Source of the DNA: Holophagaceae bacterium
GTDB lineage: Bacteria > Acidobacteriota > Holophagae > Holophagales > Holophagaceae
Length of the DNA: 48,355 nt
Direction: 5' to 3'
NCBI GenBank assembly: GCA_025361205.1
Contig: JANYAS010000158.1
Location: forward strand, 1-48,355
The notes under the pieces were generated by a model. It was not told the DNA's origin. It saw only the letters and a list, made by a program, of their open reading frames with translations, and did no database searches. Below, piece after piece: positions 17,120-24,539 of the stretch. Position numbers and translations under genes: made by a program. Within the stretch, counting starts at the first letter, position 1. Every line of letters begins with the position of its first letter.

Positions 17120-17147
17120 GGGAGGCAGGCCGGGTGGCCCGCCTCCC
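17120..17147 (-). terminator. GC-rich hairpin after the Big_2 lipoprotein gene
   Basis: GGGAGGC (17120-17126) pairs with GCCTCCC (17141-17147), and an inner GGCC/GGCC pair extends the stem. It lies about 30 nt after the stop at 17176 but has no good T run on the minus strand, so termination is uncertain. Confidence 0.45.
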
Positions 17148-17175
17148 CTTCATCGTTCTGCAAATACGGCATGCC

Positions 17176-18975
17176 TCAGGGGGCAGGCACATTAACGGTG
17201 TTGGTGTCCAAAGCGATCGTTCCAGCCGTGATGGCCCCGGCGAGAATGCGGCCATTGACCGTTGCGCCGGTCTTGAGGGTGCAGTCGCGACCCGTAATGA
17301 TGGTTCCGTTGAAGGTCGAGCTCACACCGACGGTGGCGTCCTGCACGCATACCCAGAACACGTTCTTGGCCTGCGCGCCGCCGATCAGCGAGACATTCGC
17401 GGTCGTGGTCAAGGAGGAACCAATCTGGAAGACCCAGACGGCATTCGAATTGCCGCCACCATCCAGGGTGATGTTGGTCGAAACCAGCATCGTGCTATCC
17501 GAGGTGTAGGTGCCGGGAGGAATGCTGATGGGATACAACCCACCGAGATCCGTGCCACCCAGAACCGTGGTTCCCGGAGGCAGGTTCGTGTAGTAGTTAT
17601 ATGCGGCCAACAGGTCGAGCCTGGCCTGCGCCGACACGCTGTCGTTGATATGAATGGTACCGGTTACCTGGATTGGCAGCAGACCCATGGAAGTGCCTGG
17701 ATCCAGAGAAACGTCGCCATTGATTTTGGTGCCAGCGCCGGTGTTGGTGACCGCGGACGTGGCCATGATCCCGTAGGTGGCGGCTGAGCCAAGGTGGCCG
17801 GCTCCGGGGGGTGGCGGCAGGGCCGCGATGACAGTCAGCAGAGTGTTACCTGCAACCAGTCCCTTGGTGGCCGTGATGGTCGAAGTTCCGATGGCCAAAC
17901 CGGTGGCCAGGCCGCTGTTGAGCTGACTGCTGGGGTTCATGGTGGCAATCAGGGTGTTGCTTGAACTCCAAATAGCCGAGGAAGTGAGAATCAGGGTCGA
18001 GGCATCCGAGAAGGTCCCGGTTGCCACGAACTGCTTATTGTTGCCCACGTAAATGGTGGGGTTCGCAGGCGTGACGGCAATGGACACCAACGTGGCGTTG
18101 GTCACAGTCAAGGTGGTGTTCCCGGACACGCTACCCAAGGTAGCCGTAATCACGGAGGTGCCAGGAATGATCCCAGTGGCCAGACCGCTGGCGGCGGTGC
18201 CATTGGCGTTCATGGTGGCCACCGTGGAGGTGGCTGAACTCCAGCTGACGGTTGCCGTCAGGTTCTGGGTGGTGAGATCCGAATAGGTGCCGGTGGCCAC
18301 GAACTGCATGGTGAAGGTCGTTGGAATGCTGGGAAGCAGGGGTGCGATGGTGAGGGAGGTCAAGGTCGCCGCCGTCACGGTCAGCGTCGCGGTTCCCGAG
18401 AAGGTGCCTGAGGTCGCGGTGATCACCGAGGTTCCGGCAGCAACACCAGTGGCCAGACCTTTGACCGTCGCGCTCAGGGTGGCAACCGCAGGCGTGCCTG
18501 AAGTCCAGACTGCGGTTGCGGTAATGACCTGCGAGGTGCCATCCGAATAGTGGCCCGTTGCGACGAACTGTTGGGTCAGGCCTTTGACAATACTTTGAGT
18601 CAGGGGCGCGACCGTGATGGAACTCAAAGTCGCCGCCGTGACGGTCAGCGTCGTGGTCCCCGTAAGGGTCCCCGAGGTGGCCGTCATGACCGATGTCCCG
18701 GCGGTCAGACCTGTGGCCAGACCGGTCGTACTGACAATGGTGGCAACCGCCGGGGTGGCGGAGGTCCAGGTCACGGATGCGGTTACATCCTTGGACGTGC
18801 CGTCAGAATAGACGCCCGTGGCCGTGAACTGCTGAGTCAGGCCCTTGGGAATGCTGGGATTGGCGGGAGTGACGGCGATGGCCGTCAACGTGGGCTGGGG
18901 ATCCCACTTCCCGCATCCGATCATTGTTCCGACCAGAAGCAATGCCATGAAACATCCTGCAAATAGCTTTTTCAT
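17176..18975 (-). CDS. Lipoprotein with four Big_2 domains and ice-binding-like domain
   Basis: A 599-aa surface protein. The lipoprotein signal ends MIGC (Cys about 21). Four Ig-like Big_2 repeats of about 85-90 residues follow (about 30-385), each with TQQF-ATG-YSDGT, a VxWxSxxxxVAT strand and a closing TATxGxxxGxTTLTV. The C-terminal about 210 residues match the DUF3494 ice-binding family: LGSAATYGIMA, TKINGDVSLDPG, ARLDLLAAYNYYTNL, SIPPGTYTSDSTM, VWVFQIGSSLTTT, KNVFWVCVQDATVG, ATVNGRILA. This domain binds ice in some bacteria, but many members act as adhesins. A domain order of stalk plus tip suggests surface display. Confidence 0.88.
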   Translation of the reverse strand: MKKLFAGCFMALLLVGTMIGCGKWDPQPTLTAIAVTPANPSIPKGLTQQFTATGVYSDGTSKDVTASVTWTSATPAVATIVSTTGLATGLTAGTSVMTATSGTLTGTTTLTVTAATLSSITVAPLTQSIVKGLTQQFVATGHYSDGTSQVITATAVWTSGTPAVATLSATVKGLATGVAAGTSVITATSGTFSGTATLTVTAATLTSLTIAPLLPSIPTTFTMQFVATGTYSDLTTQNLTATVSWSSATSTVATMNANGTAASGLATGIIPGTSVITATLGSVSGNTTLTVTNATLVSIAVTPANPTIYVGNNKQFVATGTFSDASTLILTSSAIWSSSNTLIATMNPSSQLNSGLATGLAIGTSTITATKGLVAGNTLLTVIAALPPPPGAGHLGSAATYGIMATSAVTNTGAGTKINGDVSLDPGTSMGLLPIQVTGTIHINDSVSAQARLDLLAAYNYYTNLPPGTTVLGGTDLGGLYPISIPPGTYTSDSTMLVSTNITLDGGGNSNAVWVFQIGSSLTTTANVSLIGGAQAKNVFWVCVQDATVGVSSTFNGTIITGRDCTLKTGATVNGRILAGAITAGTIALDTNTVNVPAP

Positions 18976-19077
18976 TGGTGTGCTCTCCTTCTCATTTTTA
19001 GTACGTTTAAAAGGTCCATCACGAGGGTCCCGCAGCCAGATACGAAGTCGCGCTCCGCTGGGTGGGGGGTGAGACGG

Positions 19078-19353
19078 TCAGCTCTGAAGATCGTGGGCAA
19101 CCTCCTTGATTCCGCGTTGGAGGTCGGCCATGGTTGCGCTGGCCTGATCTTTCGAGTCGGCCCAGGCGTCACCGGCTTGTTCGCCCATCTCGCCCAGCTT
19201 GTACTTGGCGCGCCGTCCCAGGGCTTTGAGGCCCCCCCGGACCTCAGAGCCCGTCTTGGGAGTGGTGAGGGCCACCACCAGGGCGCCCACGGCGGCGCCG
19301 GCGATGAAGCTCAGCAAGGCCACGTTTCGGGATGACAGCTCTTCTCTGCTCAT
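19078..19353 (-). CDS. YtxH domain protein (copy 3)
   Basis: A 91-aa paralogue of the YtxH proteins at 9192 and 9569: short N-terminus MSREELSSRNVALL, membrane helix IAGAAVGALVVALTTP, TPKTGSEVRGG, then an amphipathic tail DAWADSKDQASATM. The ribosome-binding site AAAGGAGACGACC stands before 19353. It starts only 24 nt after the OmpA/DUF4398-like gene stop and is almost certainly co-transcribed with it, linking the YtxH family to a cell-wall-binding protein. Confidence 0.88.
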   Translation of the reverse strand: MSREELSSRNVALLSFIAGAAVGALVVALTTPKTGSEVRGGLKALGRRAKYKLGEMGEQAGDAWADSKDQASATMADLQRGIKEVAHDLQS

Positions 19354-19377
19354 GGTCGTCTCCTTTCGCGTTCCGTT

Positions 19378-20829
19378 CTAACGAGTGGTGCCAGTGGTGA
19401 TCCCGGCGCCCGAAACCACCAGCTCGACACGGCGGTTGTTCAGACGGCCCGCAGCGGTGTCATTGGTATCAATGGGGCTGGCCTTGCCGAGGCCCCGGTT
19501 CGTGATCGCATCCGGAGAGATGCCCTGGGTCACCAGGAAATCCCGGGCGGACTGAGCCCGCTTTTCCGACAGCCGCTGGTTGAGCTCGTCGCCGCCTTGG
19601 TTGTCCGTGTAGCCTTCGCATTCCAGCTTCAGTCCCGGGTGGGCCAGGATAATGCCAGCGATCTTGGAAAGCTTTTCCCGAGCGATGGGCAGCAAGGTGG
19701 CTTCGTTGGTCTTGAAGGTCACACCGGACATGTTCACGATCAAGCCCCGAGCCGTGGCCCGGGTTTGCAGCACGGCATTCAGCTGCTCCCGCAGCCGCTC
19801 CCGGAGGTCGGTGTTCTCCTGCATGGCCGCCTGGCGGGAACTGTCAGCGGTAGCCAGGGCCGCGGCGGAGACGACGGCTTCGTTCTTCAGATTGGCATTC
19901 TCCTGCTGGGCCACCAGGCGGGAACGATCTGCGGCAGCCTTGGCCGCTTCGGCCTCGGCCGCTTCGATCTTGGCCTGGTCGATCTTGGCCTGCGCCTGCT
20001 TGCGCTCGGTTTCGACGCGCTCTGCGTCCTGAGCCTTGACCGTGATCAGGCGGGCATCCTCGGCACTCTGCACGGCCTCCCGGGCCGCCTTGGTCCGATC
20101 CTTCTCACTGCCTCCCACGGCCACCGCCTGAGCCAGCTGCTGTTGGGCCTTGGCGAAGGCATCGGGCGCATAGGTCTGGGCTCCGGCGGCGCTGGCGATG
20201 TCAACGGCGTTCTGGGCCTGGTAGACGACGAAGGGGGTCTTCTTATCCATGACTACAGGCGCACCCGGCTTGGTGGCCATGTGGTACTGCCCGCGCCGAA
20301 GCAGGCTGAACTTCGCATCCACGAGCGCGACTTGGGCGTCGGTGGACTTGACCATGGCGTTCTCCAGCACCACCACCTCGCTGGGCTGGGTGACGGCGAA
20401 GTAGGGTTCGGCGGTCACCACCAGGGCGAAGGACTGCAGGGGTTCGGTCACCTTGAGACTGCCCCGGCCGTTCGTGAGGAGGATCTCCCCAAGGTTGGTG
20501 GCCCGGCCTTCAGGGGATACGGCCCACAGGACATAGGTGAGGTACTCCGACCCGAACCCGCTGGCGGCCGGCAGGCCTTCGAACCTCGCCTTGATCTGGG
20601 TGGCCTTGGCCTTGCTTGCCACCCTGGCCTCGCCCTTGGCGGTGGGGGCCAGCACGGTGCCCGTGAACCCGATCGAGGTGTCAGAGTTCAGGCGGCTGTA
20701 GTCCATGGCCTTGGCCGAACTCTGGACCACGGTTACCTGGTACAGGGGCACGGAGCCCTGCGGTGCCACACTGGGCTGGGCCTGCAGCGTGAGGGCGGTG
20801 ATGAGATAGATCAATTTCCAGGAGGACAT
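19378..20829 (-). CDS. OmpA-domain protein with helical middle region
   Basis: A 483-aa exported protein. The N-terminal signal (LIYLITALTLQAQ) is followed by a beta-rich region (to about residue 190), then a DUF4398-like helical region from about 215 (YAPDAFAKAQQQLAQA) running into a long Ala/Glu/Lys coiled coil to about 355. The C-terminal OmpA domain (about 365-475) has FKTNEATLLPIAREKLSKIA, CEGYTDNQGGDELNQRLSEK and NNRRVELV, with the conserved Asp and Arg that bind diaminopimelate of peptidoglycan. The architecture fits a periplasmic spacer anchored to the wall. GAAAGGACACAC precedes the start. It forms an operon with YtxH copy 3. Confidence 0.88.
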   Translation of the reverse strand: MSSWKLIYLITALTLQAQPSVAPQGSVPLYQVTVVQSSAKAMDYSRLNSDTSIGFTGTVLAPTAKGEARVASKAKATQIKARFEGLPAASGFGSEYLTYVLWAVSPEGRATNLGEILLTNGRGSLKVTEPLQSFALVVTAEPYFAVTQPSEVVVLENAMVKSTDAQVALVDAKFSLLRRGQYHMATKPGAPVVMDKKTPFVVYQAQNAVDIASAAGAQTYAPDAFAKAQQQLAQAVAVGGSEKDRTKAAREAVQSAEDARLITVKAQDAERVETERKQAQAKIDQAKIEAAEAEAAKAAADRSRLVAQQENANLKNEAVVSAAALATADSSRQAAMQENTDLRERLREQLNAVLQTRATARGLIVNMSGVTFKTNEATLLPIAREKLSKIAGIILAHPGLKLECEGYTDNQGGDELNQRLSEKRAQSARDFLVTQGISPDAITNRGLGKASPIDTNDTAAGRLNNRRVELVVSGAGITTGTTR

Positions 20830-20897
20830 GTGTGTCCTTTCGAGAGACCCGGCGGGCGCCGGATTGGGCCAAGGGGATGGGTCTGGGAGCTCGAGTC

Positions 20898-20918
20898 CAG
20901 GGCCTTCGCAAGGCCCTG
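20898..20918. promoter_or_regulatory. Perfect hairpin in the leader of the OmpA-YtxH operon
   Basis: CAGGGCCTT-CGC-AAGGCCCTG is a perfect 9-bp stem with a 3-nt loop, about 70 nt upstream of the ATG at 20829. It could act as a leader structure or as an operator. Nothing else is recognised in 20830-21019. Confidence 0.4.
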
Positions 20919-21019
20919 TTGCATGAACCTCATCACGTCCAGCACGATCACTGGTTCGAAGGGGAGCATGCGGCTCAAGGAGATCTCCTAGGTTCTTAGG
21001 GAAAGGGGACGGTGGATTG

Positions 21020-21169
21020 CTAAAGGACCCGTCGCCCCGAGATCACCCGGATGAGGATGACGACGATGGCGAGGATCAAGAGGATGTGAATAAAGCCGCC
21101 CATGGTGTAAGCGCTGACGAGGCCGAGGGCCCAGAGGACGATAAGCACGACGGCAATGGTCCATAACAT
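21020..21169 (-). CDS. lmo0937-type small membrane protein (copy 2)
   Basis: A 49-residue protein starting MLWTIAVVLIVLWALGLVS, then IHILLILAIVVILIRVI and GRRVL. It is nearly identical to the copy at 9892-10041, with a few conservative changes. It has two hydrophobic helices. AAAGGAAATCCTC stands before the ATG. It follows BON copy 2 by 39 nt, the same order and spacing as in the first locus, so the BON-lmo0937 pair seems to have been duplicated as a unit. Confidence 0.85.
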   Translation of the reverse strand: MLWTIAVVLIVLWALGLVSAYTMGGFIHILLILAIVVILIRVISGRRVL

Positions 21170-21208
21170 GAGGATTTCCTTTAAAATAAAGGTCGGACTG
21201 CTGGAGGG

Positions 21209-21994
21209 TTACTTGACGCTCATGTGGTTCTGGACGCGCTCGACGCCATGGATGTCTGTGGCCAGCTTGGTCACCAGGTGCTTCTCGGCGGCGTTGTTGG
21301 CCTCGCCGTACAGGTGGACCACCCCGTTCCTGGTGGTCACCTTGGTGGTGAGCGCGTGGGTCGAGCGATGGAAAAGCAAGCTGGTCTTGACCTGGGCGGT
21401 GATGGAAGCGTCATCCACCTTCTCGCCGGCCGTCCTCTCGTGCTTCTCGCCCACGGTGCCGTGGGGCTTCGCACCGCTCACTGTCATCTGATTGTTGACC
21501 TTCTTCACGCTCTCCACGTCCTTCACGTACTCCGTGGTCAGTTCCTTTTGCGCCTGGCTATCGGTCTGGCCCTTGAGCGTGACCACGCCGTTGGTGGTCT
21601 CCACGTCCGTGCCGGTGGCACTGACGTTCTTGTGGAACATGAGAACGGCCTTCACCTTCATGCTGATCCACCCGTCCGAATGCTCGGCGGGCTCTCCGCT
21701 CTTTACCTGGAGCTCATTCTTGACGCGCTTCACGCCGGCCGTGTTCGCAGCGGTCTCCTCAGCCAGGGCCTTGTGGTACGACACGGCCACCGTGCCCTTG
21801 AGCGTGACCACGCCTTCATCGGATTTGACGGAGATGTCATCGGCGGCCAGGTAGGCCTTGAAGGTGTAGCTGCCCTTGATCGTGGACTCGATGCGGCTGT
21901 CCAGGTCCGAGGCCTGAATAGGCAGGCCAGCTACTAGCACCAGGGCAGCGGGGGCCAGCAGCGCAGCGTGGAGAAAAGCTCGGGAATGTTGCAT
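21209..21994 (-). CDS. Periplasmic three-BON-domain protein (copy 2)
   Basis: A 261-aa paralogue of the protein at 10075-10836, with the same signal peptide pattern (LAPAALVLVAGLPIQASD) and three BON domains (about 33-97, 108-173, 194-260). The difference is a short insert KPHGTVGEKHERTAGEKV between the second and third domains. The two genes share most residues, including the strand motifs GVVTLKGTV and GVVTLKGQT. It is exported and presumably protects the envelope. It forms a two-gene operon with lmo0937 copy 2. Confidence 0.9.
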   Translation of the reverse strand: MQHSRAFLHAALLAPAALVLVAGLPIQASDLDSRIESTIKGSYTFKAYLAADDISVKSDEGVVTLKGTVAVSYHKALAEETAANTAGVKRVKNELQVKSGEPAEHSDGWISMKVKAVLMFHKNVSATGTDVETTNGVVTLKGQTDSQAQKELTTEYVKDVESVKKVNNQMTVSGAKPHGTVGEKHERTAGEKVDDASITAQVKTSLLFHRSTHALTTKVTTRNGVVHLYGEANNAAEKHLVTKLATDIHGVERVQNHMSVK

Positions 21995-22113
21995 GGTTCA
22001 CCATCCTGGATGGGGGTTGGGAGAAGGGAGGAGGGATTGGAGGAAGAAGGATTACCTCGGCCGGTTCCGGCCTTGGCCATGACTTGCGCCCCCTCAATTC
22101 GATAGAGGCTTGA

Positions 22114-22326
22114 TCAAAAAAGACGAATTTTTACGTGGTGCCCGGCCCACTGGGGGTGCATGGCCCCTTGGCCCCAGGGTTTGGGACCCGAGGCCGTTTC
22201 GACCTGGATCTCGCACGGGTGTGGGTCAGTGACCCTCCGCAGTTCGACCACCCGGGGAGCTTCCGTCCGGTTAATGAACCGGGGGGTCGTTTCAGACTTC
22301 TTTGCGGCGGTGGAACGGCCAGCCAT
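22114..22326 (-). CDS. Small basic protein, unknown
   Basis: A 70-aa protein beginning MAGRSTAAKKSETTPRFINR, with a strong GAGGAGAACCGC leader before 22326. The middle segment DPHPCEIQVETASGPKP is close to DPNPKEVQVERASAPKP in the 91-aa protein at 11020-11295. Each lies beyond (upstream of) a BON-lmo0937 pair, so they form part of the duplicated cassette. No membrane helix, no known domain. Confidence 0.6.
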   Translation of the reverse strand: MAGRSTAAKKSETTPRFINRTEAPRVVELRRVTDPHPCEIQVETASGPKPWGQGAMHPQWAGHHVKIRLF

Positions 22327-22582
22327 GCGGTTCTCCTCGGTGGACACCAAATCCCCACATGAAGAGCCAATGCACGTTTTGAGCCAACCTATAAATATCT
22401 TTATTTTATAATACTTACAATTTATTAAGGCATGGGGGGTCAAAGGGTCCTATCAAATTGACGTAATCGAGCCTTCAATACGACGAATTTCAGCCGCCTC
22501 GCGCCCACCTTAGGAGCGCAGCCCGCCGCCTGGCGTGAAAGCTCGACCTCACCGGGTGGTTTCGCCAGCGCATTTAGCCCAT

Positions 22583-23617
22583 TCAGTTGGGGCCCACGCG
22601 CACGACGCGCTTGCCAAGGTTGCGGCCCTCAAACAGGCCGATAAACGCCAGGGGCGCGTTTTCCAGGCCCTCGATAAGATCCTCGCGGTAGCGGATGCGC
22701 CCTTCGGCCATCCAGGCGGTCATCTGCTGGACAAACTCGCCAAAGCGAGGCGCATAGTCCTCGAAGATGATGAAGCCCTGCATCCGGATGCGCCGTTTGA
22801 GCAGGGTTTCGAGCAGCAGCGGGCTTCGATCTGGTCCAGGCGGGGGGCTGGTGGCGTTGTACTGCGCGATCAGACCGCAGAGGCACACCCGGGCGCCCCG
22901 GTTCAACAACGGCAGGACCGCATCAAACACCGCACCCCCCACGTTTTCGAAATCCACATCAATGCCCTCCGGGCATGCTGCCGCCAGCAGCCTAGGAAAC
23001 GCAGGGTCCCGGTGGTCCACGCACGCATCAAAGCCCAACCCTTCCACCGCGTAGTGGCACTTGCCCACGCCGCCGGCGATGCCGACCACGCGACATCCCT
23101 TGAGCTTGGCAATCTGGCCCACCACCGAGCCCACCGCACCGGTCGCCGCGGCCACCACCACGGTTTCTCCGGCCTTGGGTGCGCCGATATCGAGCAGCCC
23201 CATGTAGGCGGTGAAGCCGGGCATGCCCAGCACGCCCAAGGCCCAGGAGGGATGCGGTACCGAGGTGCCCAGGCGGAGCAGCCCCGTCCCATCCGATAGC
23301 CCATAGTCCTGCCAGCCGACCTGGGACATCACCCATTCGTTCACGGCGTAATCGGGGTGGCGGGAGGCCTCGATCCGGCCCACGACGCCGCCCACCATCA
23401 CATCGCCAACGGCCACCGGCGGCGCATAGGAAGGGGCCTCGCTCATCCGCCCCCGCATGTAGGGATCCAACGACAGGAAGACCGAGCGCAGCAAGACCTG
23501 CCCCTGGCCAAGCTCCGGGACGGCCCCGTGTTCAAGGCGGAAGTTGGCCGGGGTGGGAAGGCCCTGCGGCCGGGAGGCAAGTACGATCCGCCGATTGGAT
23601 TGTTTTACCTGCGGCAT
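22583..23617 (-). CDS. curA: NADPH-dependent oxidoreductase, CurA/PTGR type
   Basis: A 344-aa medium-chain dehydrogenase/reductase without zinc, of the curcumin reductase/2-alkenal reductase group; it reduces carbon-carbon double bonds of reactive enones with NADPH. Blocks: SLDPYMRGRM near residue 50, LGMPGFTAYMGLLDIG, VVVAAATGAVGSVVGQIAKLKG (the nucleotide-binding glycine loop near 150), VDVDFENVGG-like VDFENVGG, and a C-terminal GRIRYREDLIEGLENAP. Length and motifs are complete. It may detoxify lipid-peroxidation aldehydes, which fits the stress setting and the adjacent dps. Confidence 0.9.
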   Translation of the reverse strand: MPQVKQSNRRIVLASRPQGLPTPANFRLEHGAVPELGQGQVLLRSVFLSLDPYMRGRMSEAPSYAPPVAVGDVMVGGVVGRIEASRHPDYAVNEWVMSQVGWQDYGLSDGTGLLRLGTSVPHPSWALGVLGMPGFTAYMGLLDIGAPKAGETVVVAAATGAVGSVVGQIAKLKGCRVVGIAGGVGKCHYAVEGLGFDACVDHRDPAFPRLLAAACPEGIDVDFENVGGAVFDAVLPLLNRGARVCLCGLIAQYNATSPPPGPDRSPLLLETLLKRRIRMQGFIIFEDYAPRFGEFVQQMTAWMAEGRIRYREDLIEGLENAPLAFIGLFEGRNLGKRVVRVGPN

Positions 23618-23657
23618 GGGCGATCACACTTTCTGGAACCCTCTTCTTCGGGCGGGA

Positions 23658-24143
23658 CTATGAGGCCTGCTCGACGAGTGCGCGCAGCTTCCACGCCATT
23701 TGTTCATGTTGTTTCATCAGTCCAAGGACGAAAGCCTGCGTCCGGGCCTCGTCCCATTCGGCCAAGCCATCGATCAGCGTTCGGAGCTCCCGGACCATCT
23801 GCTCGTGGTCTTTCAACAGCAGCTGCTCCATGCGCGCCGCCGGATCGGCGTGGTTAGCGCCATTGATCTCCGGGATGCGAGTCAGCCTCAGGTATTCGTA
23901 CATCGAGCCCGCAGCGTAGCCGCCCAGTGCGCGAATGCGCTCCGCGACCAGGTCCGTCAGTTCATCCAGCTGCTCGTACTGGCCCTCAAACAGCATGTGC
24001 AGCCGGGCAAACTGGGGGCCGTCGACGTTCCAGTAGAAGTTGCGGGTCTTCAGGTACAGCGCAATCTCGTCGGCGAGCAGCTTTTGCAAGGCGTCGATCA
24101 CACGCTGGCGGGTGGTTGATTCGAGGCCGATGTTCAAATCCAT
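23658..24143 (-). CDS. dps: Dps-family ferritin-like DNA-protection protein
   Basis: A 161-aa Dps: forms 12-mers that oxidise and store iron with H2O2 and shield DNA. The core FYWNVDGPQFARLH ... FEGQYEQLDELTDLVAERIRALGG carries His50, Glu54, Asp65 and Glu69-type ferroxidase ligands. The first ligand, usually His before Trp (HWNV), is Tyr37 here. There is no Lys-rich DNA-binding N-terminal tail. Start 24143 was chosen for its GGGAGGACCCC leader; the open frame to 24311 is not needed. It is transcribed away from the sigma-54 activator gene. Confidence 0.9.
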   Translation of the reverse strand: MDLNIGLESTTRQRVIDALQKLLADEIALYLKTRNFYWNVDGPQFARLHMLFEGQYEQLDELTDLVAERIRALGGYAAGSMYEYLRLTRIPEINGANHADPAARMEQLLLKDHEQMVRELRTLIDGLAEWDEARTQAFVLGLMKQHEQMAWKLRALVEQAS

Positions 24144-24539
24144 GGGGTCCTCCCGGACAGGGGTGGAAGACAAGCTGGTGGAAGACAAGCTGCAGATAGC
24201 GTTCGGGCAGGCACGACCTGAGCGGGAATGATTCATGGTTGGGGTGTCACTTCGATCTTTTTCTACCTGCTTGGCCCGCATCAGCCCCCCTTCCTGGAAA
24301 ACTCGAACCAAGATCCATCCGAACGAAAGCTGTTAAATCTGCCCAAGCCCTTTTTTTGTTTATCAGATATCACCGGCTACCCCATTGCTTGGCAACCTGG
24401 ATTTGGATGAAGCACCTTCCGCGCCGAAATTTTTCGAGGTTTGTTTTCAGTGTTTATGTATTTTTATTTGTTCAAAGCCTTGTTTGCTTTATCAAAATGA
24501 AAGACCCTTTGAGTCAATTCGAGGGAGGAGAAGTCTTCG
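24144..24539. promoter_or_regulatory. Divergent control region between dps and the sigma-54 activator
   Basis: A 396-bp non-coding region. 24320-24500 is distinctly AT-rich (for example TTTATTTGTTCAAAGCC) and should hold promoters for the plus-strand activator. No sigma-54 -24/-12 pair with correct spacing was found, nor a clear OxyR or Fur site. A short upstream ATG at 24497 is out of frame with the activator. Confidence 0.45.

Noticed and set aside
20811..20969. 52-codon minus-strand ORF overlapping the OmpA gene start
   Set aside because: Poor spacing to its AGGAG, composition not protein-like, and it includes the leader hairpin; probably untranslated leader.
24385..24410. Possible sigma-54 promoter (TTGGCA near 24390)
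   Set aside because: The -12 GC element is absent at the required 10-bp distance from the GG of -24.
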